Shown here: in pieces, positions 43,876 through 55,541 of the stretch
Position numbering within the stretch: the stretch's first letter is position 1
Layout of the letters: each line of letters opens with the position of its first letter
NCBI RefSeq assembly: GCF_000143415.4
Contig: NW_003314368.1
Location: 454,792 to 518,791 of the forward strand
DNA from: Selaginella moellendorffii
Lineage: Eukaryota; Streptophyta; Lycopodiopsida; Selaginellales; Selaginellaceae
Direction of reading: 5' to 3'
DNA: 64,000 nucleotides
Made by a program: the position numbers and the translations under genes
Notes under the pieces: model-generated
The model's input: the letters and a program-made list of their open reading frames with translations, nothing else
The model's database searches: none
What the model was told of the DNA's origin: nothing

Positions 43876-45149
43876 TCGTTTCGGAGGGCTTGGAGGGCAG
43901 CAAGGAAACTAGATGGTCACTAGTTTTCTTGCGTGAGTGCTTCACCATGACAGTGCCATTAGTTTTTTCTCGTGACTGCTTTACAATAACATCCCAAGGG
44001 GACGGTGATCGGAATAAAATATCCCAGTCGTGAGTCCGAATGTTGAGCGAGCAAGTCGGACATAAAAGCAGAAAAGAAATTTGAATTTGAATATGTTTAT
44101 AATTTATAAACACAAGGAGCGCGGGCTTGCAATAGCAAAAGCAAAAGTAACTATTGATGTATTGGAGAGGCATCGCATTTTACCATCTGCGGCTCTGTGG
44201 AGACTCCCTGCAAGCAGCTCAATCCTGCCCATAGTCACAGGCATGCGATCGGTCCATTCAGCAGACCATGCGTGCTCCAAGGACGTCCAATTTACTATCA
44301 TTGGATTGGCAATATCTTTCAATTGCTCAATTACTCGCTCTCCTCTTCCACAGCAGGAGTGGCAGGTCCCACATTTTGTAATTTGACCGCTTTTCGAATG
44401 GCCCCCAGAACCGAATAGTAGGTACTTGGACTTGGAATCTGCCGCATTTTTGTTTTTAAATTGAATGTAATGCAGCAACGATGGGTGCCACAGCTAATCA
44501 AGACATGGAAATTTCTCGGGAATCTTGTGGCTTGCGATGAAGGAGGATTAGAAAAAGGTTTTATATAAGTTTCTTCTTCTTCTTCCTATCCCACATATTT
44601 TATTTCCTTCCAGAATGACAATAGATACCAATCAAAATAATTTAACCAACACTACCAAATCTACAATTTTCCACAATTGCCTGCGATTCTTTTGTAAGAA
44701 TTCAGGCTATTTGTGTTGATCCATGATGAAGTGACTTACAGATTTGGTACGCAAGTAACTCTTGGGTGGTGTTGTTCAAAAGTATTTCACCAGGATTTAG
44801 ATGTAAATTATAATTCCTCAGCTTTGGTACACAAGTAAAATGTGTTTTTCAATGCTTTCTTCAGGTGTTTGGATACTTTCAAATGTTCATATCTGTTAGC
44901 TCTCATTCACCAACGCGTTGCATTTCAATTGACCTCTGATGCACGCCGCGCATTTGACGCCCATTGTCACATGCTCAAGAATTCTTGTTGTCTCGCGATA
45001 ATTCATGCAATTTAATTCTTCTCATTGCTGACTAGGAGAAAATTAACCGCTACTGAATCAGTGTCGATACTTATCCGGATACACAGGGTATAGTTGTCAT
45101 TTTCGTACGCGGCGCTGCGTACGCACCTGCACTGGTACGGAAAGTTTTA
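43876..45149. other. no recognisable gene
   Basis: An open frame at 44,104-44,478 (minus) contains Cys-rich CGTCHSCCGRGE but shows no family I know. The rest is AT-rich and featureless. Confidence 0.4.
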
Positions 45150-47400
45150 ATGGGCGGCTGCGATGGCTTGCAGTCGTCATGGACGGCCACGATTTTTCAT
45201 ACGTCTCGTGGCCAGTAGAAGAAAAAGGAGTCAGTTCTCTAGTTCCTTCAGTTTCTTGTTTTGCAGCATGCCTCGCTTGAATCCTGTTAGATCGTACAGG
45301 GTAGCAGCGGAACCTTGGATTGCGGCGCCGCCGCAACCCAGTCGCCACGCTTCGTTCTTGTCGATAGAGCTCCTCGAAATGGAGGTTCTTGCAATGAGAT
45401 TCCAGGTTCCTCCAGATGATCACGACGCGCCCATGTCCCCAGATCAGGATCCCACTATCAAGCATACTCGTTGTCGGCGATCGAGCAAAAGATTTTCCAC
45501 CCGATCGTCTTGGAAATTCCTCCAGCTGATCCCGCGCCAGTGCTAGCAGCTCCTCCTCATGATCATGCTGATGATCCTGCGCCCGCATTGGCATTGCCCC
45601 TGGTACCTCCAGCAGCGCCGAGGGCGCCAAGAACAAAGCGACGCCGTCTAGCACCGACATCACCAGCGATGGCATCATGGCAGCGGTAGAGTCGGCAAGC
45701 TCTGCATGCTCGGATTCCTCTTCATCATGGGCTGCTCAATCGGAGAATGAAGAAGATGGCAGTGAAGAACCGGCAAACTCGAGTTTCCACCGATAGTGCG
45801 TCGGGTGATGATGATCATCCGGTGATCGCCACGGAAAAGAAGGAAGCCCCCTCCATGGTCACTCGGGCCGCAGCCGCCAACCTAGCTTCCTCGCAACTTA
45901 GATACGACGTCTTCCATGGAAAGGAGCGCTGTGGTCACGACGACGCCGAGGATGTGCACTACGTATTCGAGGAGGAAGAGGTCGATCTCATCTCCAACGT
46001 TTCCAGCCTCAGTGACGGAGAGACCTCCAAGCCCGACTTCTATGATGAAGACTACGTCTCGCAGCCCGAGCTCTAAGATCAAGAGGTGTGCTATGAAGAA
46101 GACCAGGAAGATCGTGCAAGCAACAAGAATCAGGCAAAAGGAAGAGAAACCCGCCGAAGTCAGCGAGGAGATGCACCAATAAGTCGTTCCTCTACATTGG
46201 AGTGTCGTTCTACAAGGCGAATCAAGCGGTGGGAGACGCACATTTGGTGAGGATGTTAGATTCTCTTTATCCCTGGCTTCTCAAAGAAGTTCTTTGACAG
46301 TCACGCTGCTGTTTTTGTTGATCATCAGGGGTACCGGAGAACAGAGCAAGAAGATTTACGTAGGCTCATGCAACAGCGAGGAAGCTGGAGCCAGGTTTTT
46401 CTTCGTTGTTCCTAGAAAGGTTTTTGATAAAATGTTTAATCACAGAATCTATGATCGAGCTTACATCAAGTTCCGTGGGAACAACTGCCCGAACTTTCCC
46501 TACTCGGATTACGAGCACGAGATTTTTCCCAGGTATGATCATAGTAACGCTTACACTAAAGTATTTCCAGATAGTTTGGAAAGATCTAACTCTTAGATTT
46601 TCTCTGCAGTGAATCAATCTGCCCAACAGGGAATTCATCAACATGCTACGCAACATGAGTCGCGGCAAGTCATTGCTGTGGTTTACACCCGAGCTTCTTG
46701 CACTTAAAGTTGGCTCTCCCTGCATGAGGAAGGCTCGGCCTTGAGTATCAAACTATCACGGAATCTATCTTCTAAAAAATCACAAAGCCCCTTGGGCGGC
46801 TTCCATAACGTAAGTAGAGCCCCATCCCTTCGGAAACATGTGAGAGATCATCTAGCCTTTGAGAGACCATCTAGCTACCTGGATGATAACTCAATGTTTC
46901 ATTGATCAATCTGAGTATGAAACTTGATCGTAGGCAATAAGAGATCACAGATTATCACCATTCTAACACTGCTTTACATCTTTGCTGCAGGCTGGCCTGT
47001 CGTACGATTCGACTCGGTGAGTTTTTTATTTTATGTTTCAAGAGCCATTGTTTATGTTGCATTTCCAGGCATATGAGACACAAGAGGAGGCAGCAAGGTT
47101 CAAGAAAACTAAAACTTCACTCTCTAATTATACTAGGTACCACGTTGTTTCTAACATTGTTTTAACAGGACCTATGACCGAGCAGTTATTAGGTTCTTTG
47201 GCAAGGCTAAAGAACTTTGCATATGACAACTACACCAATGAGATGCCACAGATGATTTTTGTTTGCATTTGAGAACCATTCAGGATGACATTACAGTGGA
47301 TCACCTCAAGGACGAGTTCATTCAGTACATACAGAATGTCAGGACAAGCTTGCAAAAGGGAGTTCAAAGGATGTACAACTGAAAGAGCTGTATATGATAG
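45150..47400 (+). pseudogene. AP2-domain gene copy 4 (most complete)
   Basis: The plus strand has an N-terminal Pro/Ala region (45,471-45,689), then an acidic region (DVHYVFEEEEVDLISNVSSL, about 45,950-46,010). The AP2-1 first strand near 46,195 (SFLYIGVSFYK) passes out of frame into KRWETHIW. After an intron, SKKIYVGSCNSEEAGARF and RIYDRAYIKFRGNNCPNFPY (about 46,350-46,500) follow. The linker NLPNREFINMLRNMSRGKSL lies at about 46,625. The intron 46,809-46,985 is the one that holds the big insertion in copy 1. AP2-2 pieces are AYETQEEAARF (about 47,070) and TYDRAVIRFFGKAK (about 47,169). Several single-base frame breaks and a stop near 46,740 suggest a pseudogene, though annotation errors could mask a live gene. 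Confidence 0.6.
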
Positions 47401-49480
47401 AAAGGTCGACTTTCTAATAATTAATATAGAAAAAATAATTTATTTAATTTTATGGTGTGAGGTTTAGCTATGAACTCGTAGTGGGCCAATTTTAATGATG
47501 AATTTTTTTGGTTTGCTTATTAGAAATCACTTGATTAGCTTCTGGAGCTGTTATGCAAGTTCCCATAGCTGTGAGAGACAATATGAGAAGATATGAAGCA
47601 ATAGTAGAAGATCTTTATTGCTAGAATCTTGAGAAGCTGAGATTTAATTATTGTGCCATTATCAAAAACCAAGCCACTATGCCACCATTATGTAGGAAAT
47701 CTTAGCCACACCGTAAGCTGCCATGGTAGATCAAAGACACTGCTACTGTGCAGATACTATGGCGAGATAAGAGGGGAAATTCCCTCTCTCAATATTTGGC
47801 ACCGAGTGGTTCACCATGGCAGGAGGGGAGAAAGCTTATCCCCTCTCCCTCACAATTTGGTGCTGAAGTATATGGATTATCAATGCCGAGGGTCAAGATT
47901 ACAATCCACATTCACTATGCTATTTAGTTGGCTGAATGGCACAAAGGTGTTGAATTTTCTAAGTCCTCCACACCATTTGGTCAGCTGAATGGCCAAATTT
48001 TAATATCATCTCCAAAAGTTTCATTTGATTTTTTTTAACATCTCCAAACCATTTGGCCAACCAAATGGCACAAAGTAATTAAAAAATTAACATTTATTTA
48101 CTACTTTTTACCCCAAAAACTGCTCTTATTGTAGAACCTAATCCAAAAGTCTTGGTTGTAAAGAAGCAACAACGTACTAGATCTTTCATATGACATAGTG
48201 GGAGGAATTGGTAATTGGGAAGTTGCTCTCCATTTGAAGAGGACAATATCAAGAAACACAAAGGTAAGATGGCAAGTGTGACAATAAAGGCTAAGGGCAA
48301 GAAGAAGGGTAGGAAAAAAATGATTGAGGAATGAAAAGATGAATAAAAAGGAAAATGGTGATAAAAGGGGATTAGACAAGTTATAATGGTAGTAGTGTGC
48401 AAGTTCATGCACTTTAATATCTTTAGGATAATTATAGATAAGAGGAATGAGCATTGGGGTGGGATCAATGCCTTCCTCAATGAAACAAGAGCAACATTCA
48501 AGAAGGGAAAACAGATTCATGAGTACATGACTCATCTTGTCATCACCAACCTCCTATTGAACTTTAAAGAAGATACTAACTTATTTCCAAAGTGGTAGGA
48601 GTGCAATGAAGAACTCATCAAGCAATTGATTGGATTGTAGAACATGGTTAATGATTATAGTGTCATATGAAGAGGTGTGGATTCTTGCTTTCTGAGAGAC
48701 TAGTCACTAACGTTTGGTCGTTCATCCCTCATTCAATATTGTAGCAACCATCCATTTGGCTTTTCCAATGACAAGCTCAAGGTAATATACAATCTCAGTG
48801 CAAAGCATTGATCATATCATCGACTGTGTCTTTCTCTCTTTGATAGATTTTCTTTGCAAAAGAAGCTTTAGATAATGTCTTGCACACTAAATTTCTTCTT
48901 CATTCTCATGGTGGCTACGGCTATAACTTCTTGGCTAATAAATAATGAAATAGATATATAACAATTTTCACATTCCCTTTGTCTCCAATCTTTTGACTAG
49001 ATGCGCTTATCTCTCCAATCACAATTGAAGAAACATCATGTTCCTGATAAAACATGTTTGCATTCACTTGCATGCTTTGTAGATTGTAGCTATGCAAGAA
49101 TGTCACCTAGTTCTTATTTGTTTATAATTTTTTTTTCTTCCACAGTGATGGCTATGATTGCTAAGCAACTAGATTTGTTGCTATCGTCCAATTCCATTGC
49201 AAAAATTGCTAGACTTTAGGTAAGATAATTATGTTATTTTGATGCTATAGTGGGTTGTGACTGGGCACTACAAGATCTAAAACACCACATACATAAATAC
49301 ATTACATAACAATATAGTAGTTACATCTAAAACTTTCATCTTCTCATAGTTTACATGAAAATTTGATATTAAGAAGAATGTAATGCTTACCCTCGATTGG
49401 TGTTGTAGTTAAGGATGCATACATTCTTAATCTCATATATGTATGGCATGCAATTTGTAAAGCAAGCTAAAAGCAAGTTA
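47401..49480. other. AT-rich region, no recognised gene
   Basis: Overlapping open frames at 48,094-48,535 (minus) and 48,386-48,598 (plus) show no motif. A short CCA/TTTGG-rich stretch at 47,930-48,070 repeats 'CCATTTGGYCAGCTGAATGG'-like strings two or three times. Some of this may be retrotransposon gag debris, but I cannot support that. Confidence 0.4.
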
Positions 49481-49484
49481 CAAA

Positions 49485-49690
49485 CAAAGACAAACCAATT
49501 GAAAAGAATTGAAACGAATTCAAAAGATTCAAATGAAATCAAACGTAATCAAATGAAGACAAAGGAATTAAAACGAATTAAAACAAAGACAAAAGAGTTC
49601 AAATGAACGAAATAATAAAAACCCAAATGAAGACATTAAAACGAAGACAACCAAAGACCAACGAGAACAAACAAAACAAAAAACATGGCA
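49485..49690. repeat. purine-rich low-complexity tract
   Basis: About 200 bp is composed almost wholly of AAA, GAA and CAA-type words (for example repeated AATTGAAACGAATT-like strings), with few pyrimidines on the + strand. Confidence 0.6.
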
Positions 49691-50361
49691 GCTCCGAAAT
49701 ACATTGAGCAGGGCTCTAGAATATTCACTCGCATCTTTGGGGGCATGAAATGGATGGCCCATGAATGCTGGCGCCAAAATATAATAAACAAGGCAACCTG
49801 GTTGGGACTGGAAACCAGTAAAAACTCTTCCAAAAGTGTCACCAGATTTCTTGCCTCCCCTTCTGCACTGCCAAGAAGAGAAATCGGGAACCGCTCCAAG
49901 TTGCCTACAGCGAGTAGAATTCCACGACTCCCGTGGCAGACAAGGCTTGTGCTCAGAAATATCTGTTCATGGTGTCCTCCGACTTGAGCAGGAGCGACAG
50001 CACTGAAATAGTCGAGACATTGCCAGGGCACGGGAGTCGTCCCGGTAGAGAAAAAGGATCCAGTTATTTCCAGATTCCTCGATCTTTGCCTGCATGGAAG
50101 TAGCGGCAATGAGAAAACAGGAGGTAACTTTATGTGTTTGGAGCAAAGATTGCAAGATTCTCCGCAAGAACATCGATCGCTCCAGCCTCCATGCTGGCAA
50201 CTTTGCTGCCGCTGTTGTGAGTAGTGATCACGGAGAGAAGCCAGAGAGCAACAGTCGTAGGCTGCCTCAAACCCGGAGCTCACCAACTAGAGTAATGAAG
50301 CGCATCCCGACTCGGAAAGAGCGATGGCTTTCTGACTGTGTTCCTTTGCGTTCCACCAATC
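49691..50361. other. possible degenerate coding sequence, unassigned
   Basis: Both strands keep fairly long open frames (minus 49,636-50,286; plus 49,685-49,987 and 50,094-50,447) in GC-richer sequence than the surroundings. No domain is recognisable. It adjoins the broken helical-repeat-like gene on its right and may be its decayed 5' part. Confidence 0.3.
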
Positions 50362-50868
50362 TTAACTTCGACGTTGCTCGATCTGATGATCCTGACTTCC
50401 CAAGATTGTCACTTTTTCCTGGCAAAGTCTCACCAGCATCTCCGTAACTTTCTCACAAAGGACGGGTAACCGGATTGCAGCGCACGTAACCAACGGGCCA
50501 AGGCTCTTGATCACTCCCAGAAGTTGATGACTATAAGATGCATTGGTCTTGGACCTTGCCACTACGGAGAGCACATCGAGAGCTTGGATCGTCACCATTT
50601 GATCGAACGTGACTCCAGTTAGAAGGTCCACTAGAGCCACCATGGTGCCGCAGAAACTAATACTCTCGGCATCTGGCGGGATAATCAGCTTCATGGCACA
50701 ACTGAGCTCAGAGCAGTGATGGAGAGGCAACTTTGCTCTCACAGCGAAAGATATCCGAGCAGAGGCAGCACTTTTGTGGCTGCTCAAGAACACTAGCCCG
50801 GAAGGACAAGAGATAATTAAGCTTGTGAGACGACCGGAGGCTGATACGTTGAGCCAGCTCACGGCCAT
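50362..50868 (-). pseudogene. helical (ARM-like) repeat gene fragment, inverted piece
   Basis: The minus strand gives helix-rich sequence such as GTMVALVDLLTGVTFDQMVT and LLGVIKSLGPLVTCAAIRLP, typical in pattern of ARM/HEAT-like repeats. Its plus-strand neighbour (50,720-51,420) has the same character, so this looks like one gene broken by an inversion. Family assignment is weak. Confidence 0.35.
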
Positions 50869-51420
50869 GCTCGTCGGGGAGTTATCTTCAAAGAAGCACG
50901 TACTGGCTGCTTGCTCGCTCTAGTTGCGGAACAAGGAAGGACGGAGCTGCTGGATATGAGGCCTTCGACATGCTCATGGCTCTACTCGAAAGCAAGGAGA
51001 AGCTGCCTCGGTGATAGCCAGGATCTTTGCTCTTCGCAAGGACATGCTTCTCGTCCAAAAGGCGACGGGACCTCTAAACAAGCTCGTCAGGAACATCAAC
51101 GGAGAGGAGCCAGAGACGATCAACGTTGCTACTCAGGCGGCAATAGCTCTGGCTGCATTGTTTATGTCTATCCGAGAGCATGGCAACGTCAAAGATGCTG
51201 CCGTGGACGCTATAACACAGCTGGATTCCAAGGTGACAATTTTAGCTCCCGTTGAAGCAGCAGTGAAAGCATTCGTGTTTCTCTTGGAGGTTGCCTTAGA
51301 TGTGCCGCTTGATAGATCCTGTCACTCAGATTCCCCGAGAAGGCAATCAGGCTGGAAGAGACAACACTGCTGCGGCACTGGCTCAGCTCTTTGCGGTGCA
51401 TTCCATTTGTGTGCTTTGAA
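50720..51420 (+). pseudogene. helical (ARM-like) repeat gene fragment
   Basis: Plus-strand blocks in shifting frames read DIRAEAALLWLLKNTSPEGQ, LSQLTAMLVGELSSKKHVLA and LLALVAEQGRTELLDM. They are followed by an open frame 51,011-51,466 with NVATQAAIALAALFMSIREH. Frame changes near 50,915, 50,950 and 51,005 break it. The pattern of amphipathic helices suggests ARM-like repeats, but I do not recognise a specific protein. Confidence 0.4.
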
Positions 51421-51518
51421 TCAATGTTTAATTCTTTTTATAAATTATAGATCAACCATTAAATGATAGAAGACTTAGAATATTTTTGTTATATTTAAGG
51501 ATTTTTAAAATCTTAAAC

Positions 51519-51520
<2 letters not shown>

Positions 51521-51549
<29 letters not shown>
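51521..51549. repeat. (TA)n microsatellite
   Basis: About 14 uninterrupted TA units. Confidence 0.85.
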
Positions 51550-51557
<8 letters not shown>

Positions 51558-51851
51558 CTAAATGAATATCAACCATTTGATGATAGAATCTACCAAAATA
51601 TCCAGATATATTCTAGGTATCTATTACTACCCACATAAACCAAAATGTTTTTAGGAAAAATATAATATTATTATGGTTTTGTTATTAACCTTACCCCTTT
51701 AGAGAAATACTATAAATAAAATGATCAGAAAAATGTATTTGAATTTTGATTTAATAAGAAATTTTAAGGAAAAGAGTTTAATATTTTTTTTCTAAAATTA
51801 TATGTAATTTTTAGATTGGATGTCCTTTGAACTTTTGCATAGTTGTTTAGT

Positions 51852-52195
51852 GGAGGGGAAACTCCACGAACACTAAGATGAGCGAGCTTCATCACATTCT
51901 GATGCTAATTGTCACCATGGCTATCTAGAGGTTTGTTTTCCTCGGCACTGACCTCTTCGGCAGTGATCACTACTCTCCATCACACCACCACTTGCTCTTG
52001 CTTCTCACCAAGCCCTCTTTTTTTATTTTTGTCTCTCCCGATTGATACAAGGGCTTTCCCCCCTCATGATGGATAATTGCCCTAGGATTATTGCTAATCC
52101 CTCACTAATTAATCACACTTAGTCTAAAACAAAGAGATCTTGACATTGTCTCGGTTGTGAGCACACTCTAGCCCCTTGACATCATCTCAACAATG
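51852..52195. repeat. direct repeat copy 1
   Basis: It starts GTGGAGGGGAAACTCCACGA and matches 52,480-52,870 over nearly its whole length with small indels. The two copies could be remnants of LTRs or a tandem duplication; the roughly 290 bp between them show no coding motif. Confidence 0.7.
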
Positions 52196-52479
52196 ATTGT
52201 GCTGCATCCCAAAGCACCTCTTGCTTTGGAACCTCTTGCCTCTTGAATAAATTACTACACTTGGTGTTCTTAGATTTTCACCTCCCTTTTCTTTTTGCTG
52301 GCTTCATGGTAGGAATAGCCCAATTCTCTCTTCAGCACTTCTTCTCTCCCCACTATCCAACATCTTCCACATCGGAACAAGATGGCCTTTGACTTGGGAA
52401 AGGTAGCCTAGCATGTTCGGCATTCACTTTTCTCTCACTCTCCATGCTCACTCTTCATTCCCAGGCAGTGCACCAAAAT

Positions 52480-52870
52480 GTGGAGGGGAAACTCCATGAA
52501 CACCAAGATGAGCGAGCACAGAGAAACCACTACTGCCTAGGGACTTAAGCTTCATCACATTCTGATGCTAATTGTCACCACAGCTATCCAGAAGTTTGTT
52601 TTCCTCGGCACTGACCTCTTTGGCAGTGTTGTCACTGCTCTCCATCACACCACCACTTGCTCTTGCTTCTCACCAAGCCCTCTTTTTTATTTTTGTCTCT
52701 CCTGATTGATACAAGGGCTTTCCCCCCTCATGATGGATAATTGCCCCAAGGGTCACAGCCCTAGGATTATTGCTAATACCCCACTAATTAATCACACTTA
52801 GTCTAAAACAAAGAGAAACCCATGATCTTGACTTTGTCTCGGTCATGAGCACACTCTAGCCCCTTGACAA
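52480..52870. repeat. direct repeat copy 2
   Basis: It is the second copy of the repeat at 51,852. It contains two short stretches absent from copy 1 (near 52,515-52,550 and 52,746-52,757). Confidence 0.7.
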
Positions 52871-52879
52871 TGCCTATAA

Positions 52880-55387
52880 CTTTGGGAAGGATTAAATCAC
52901 TTCTCCCAACTGATGTAAATGGATGAAAGATATATATAAAAAAGTGTAAAATAGGCACTCAAACCAAACATGGTCCTTCTAGAGTCTGGTTCCTCACTAG
53001 ATTCACCATATTAAATATTTTAAGGAATATTCTTGCCTCATTTATTAGCCACAAAAAGCAAATTGGGCTCCAATACCAATATTAAGATCCTATCCTTTAC
53101 ACTTTATACCAACTAACTAAAAGAGTGATCACTTGATTATAAGGCATGATTGCTACAATATGTGGGTTAAGGCACTCGAAGTTGGAGGTGATAGTGTTCA
53201 AAATAAAACTTCTTTAGTAGATTGATTTAAGATTTTAACTTTTTCCAGTGATGGCAATATGGACAAGTGCTTAGCTTAGTTAGCCAATGTAAAGTTTTGA
53301 TTGCCAAATAAACTTCAAATATAAGGCTTTAATAGTTATTTTAATGGTTTAAGGTTTTTGATGGTGAAATTGGTTTGAGGAGTTTTGTGTTATGGACAAG
53401 AATCTATTAGTATTTACCATGGATGAGTTTGAGGTTGTTTTTTTGTCTATGTTTTGCTCTTTATTGTGACATTGAGAATGCTCTTATGGAACTTTGACAT
53501 AAAGGAAAATGATGATTAAGGAATTTATTGAGAAATTTAGTTAATTAATTAGTCATGTTCCAATGAAAGATCTATAATAGAACAATCCTACTTCATTGAT
53601 AGCCTTCATAGTGAGAGCATAAGACAACACTTATATCATTCCCCACCTATAACGAATTTGGAGAGCTCTTTGATGTAGTTCATCAATGTGATAATGACAA
53701 GTACAAGTCTTGCAAGCATTTGAGGAGTCTTTCAATAAAAAATTGTTATGATGATTATTATGAATAATCATCATACTTCTCATCATATCATCATATCATT
53801 ATATTTAGACTTCTTGAGAGGTCACTCAATCTAGTATTATTCAAACCCAAGGATGCTTAACCCCAATTATCTTAAAAACTTTAATCGATTGGAAAAAGGG
53901 GTGCTCTTTCACTCTATATTTAAACTTTTATAAATCATTTCTCAAGTTGTTCTCTTTGATTGTTTATAATCCACCATACTTCTTTACAAGTTTACGCCCT
54001 TGTGAATGGAAGTTAAGAATTACAACTCTCCTAATAACCCCACTCTTTTGACACTCTACCTTTTGGGTCGAGCCCAGTTATAGGTAAATTAGACTTGCTA
54101 GATGTCAATCTCAATATATGGTATGATTCCTCTATCCAACTAATAGAGTGATACCCAAGACTTCTATAATACCAAATGTAAGCTCTTATATTTGGACTTG
54201 ATCACATCAAATCCTGCCATGTCCAAAATGGTGAAATCTATGTCCACTTTTCAAATTCATTCTTTGACTCTTACTTATTAAAGTACTTCATCAATGATTT
54301 GGCTACCTCTATAGTCCTTGGTTCTCTTGAGTGTGGACCATACTTGAGTTTACGAGCTGAAGAATTGAGCTAAATTTTCAATTGTAATTTAGTACAAACA
54401 TTATAAACTTTAAAATTTTAAGGTTATGGTGAATCTAATAATTTCATAACTCTTTATATCTTATATAGATAAAAATTTTCTAAAGGATACTTTTTGTTCT
54501 AATAATTTAAATATTTACTACAAGCAATGATAGGGATGTTTGTTAGAATATAAAATAAAATGTTTGCAAAAATAGTATTCTTGTCACTTCTTTAAATTTG
54601 TACTCTGTGCTTTTTGGCTAGTAAATGTCAGGTTTGTCAGAATTAAAAAATTATTAAATTTGAAATAAGATTCTATATAAAGCCATATAACCGTTTGAAA
54701 GGAAAAAAAATAACCATTGATGTAAGCTTATTGGATATAAAAGAAAGACTTGGTTCTTTTCTAGAATACATTCTTGAGGGGTTTGTCATAACATACTGTC
54801 TAGAATTTATAAATCTTCATTCACACTCTATTCAAAAAAAGGGAAATACACACAAATATCTATGGGTTCTAGTGTTGGTAATTTTAACTCTTACAATCTT
54901 TCTTCCCGGAATTCAAGGGCTAGGAAATGCAATAACTATCCCATTGCATAGCATAATGAAACCACACAAGAGAATGAAAGAAAGGATAGTGATCATGAGT
55001 TGAAGATAAATGCAATGACAAAGGGTGCAACAAATTAGGTGAAAAAGAATGCCCTCTTATTTGTTTTAGAAAAATGCAATTCTGCCACTTTCAAGAAATG
55101 CCTCATATGTTTTCTAGCGTTTAGTAGAAATAATGGCGATGATCAGTATGATGGTATATATGCTCTCGCGACACACTACAACATCACATGAAAGACTACC
55201 ATGAAATCTTTTTTGAGATGGTAAAGACAGAAATGGAAACACATGAGTATTATGGGCAGTATTGCAAACAGAACACTCGGAAACATATAAAATGAAAAGT
55301 GAAATGAAAAAAAACTTTTTTTATTAATTATATAAAGTATAACAAGTTTTATTGATAGAGAATAAACTTCGATAGTGTTGGAAAAAT
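52880..55387. other. AT-rich region, no recognised gene
   Basis: Short open frames (for example plus 54,695-55,003) have no motif. Bases 53,747-53,800 contain short ATCAT-rich repeats. It is probably decayed transposon sequence, but nothing is specific. Confidence 0.4.
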
Positions 55388-55541
55388 CTAGTTAGCTCCA
55401 AAAGTTTTTTGCAACTCAGCAATAGTAAGGGCTGTTTGGTGTATATGAATATCCACTTTAGGATCCTTGTGCAAAATGTTGATGAAGATGTAGTACATAT
55501 GTTTGCAAGGAACATATGCCTTCCCATGTTCTTCGCTGTAA
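55388..55541 (-). pseudogene. SWIM zinc-finger gene, 3' end (separated from 5' part at 62,727)
   Basis: The minus strand reads EEHGKAYVPCKHMYYIFINI from the insertion point, ending in a stop at 55,388. The Cys-x-His pair (PCKH) is the second half of a SWIM zinc-binding motif (CxC...CxH). The first half, SCTYLDFTKRE, lies at the far side of the LTR element. Joining across the element and one target-site copy keeps the frame. Confidence 0.75.
55532..55536. other. target-site duplication, left copy
   Basis: TTCGC directly outside the left LTR pairs with CTCGC at 62,727-62,731 (4 of 5 bases identical). Confidence 0.65.

Noticed and set aside
49636-50286. 216-codon minus-strand open frame
   Set aside because: No domain is recognisable, and the plus strand is equally open; it was left as unassigned degenerate sequence.
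54695-55003. 102-codon open frame with a hydrophobic C-terminal half
   Set aside because: It is AT-rich with biased codons and shows no recognisable domain; likely chance.
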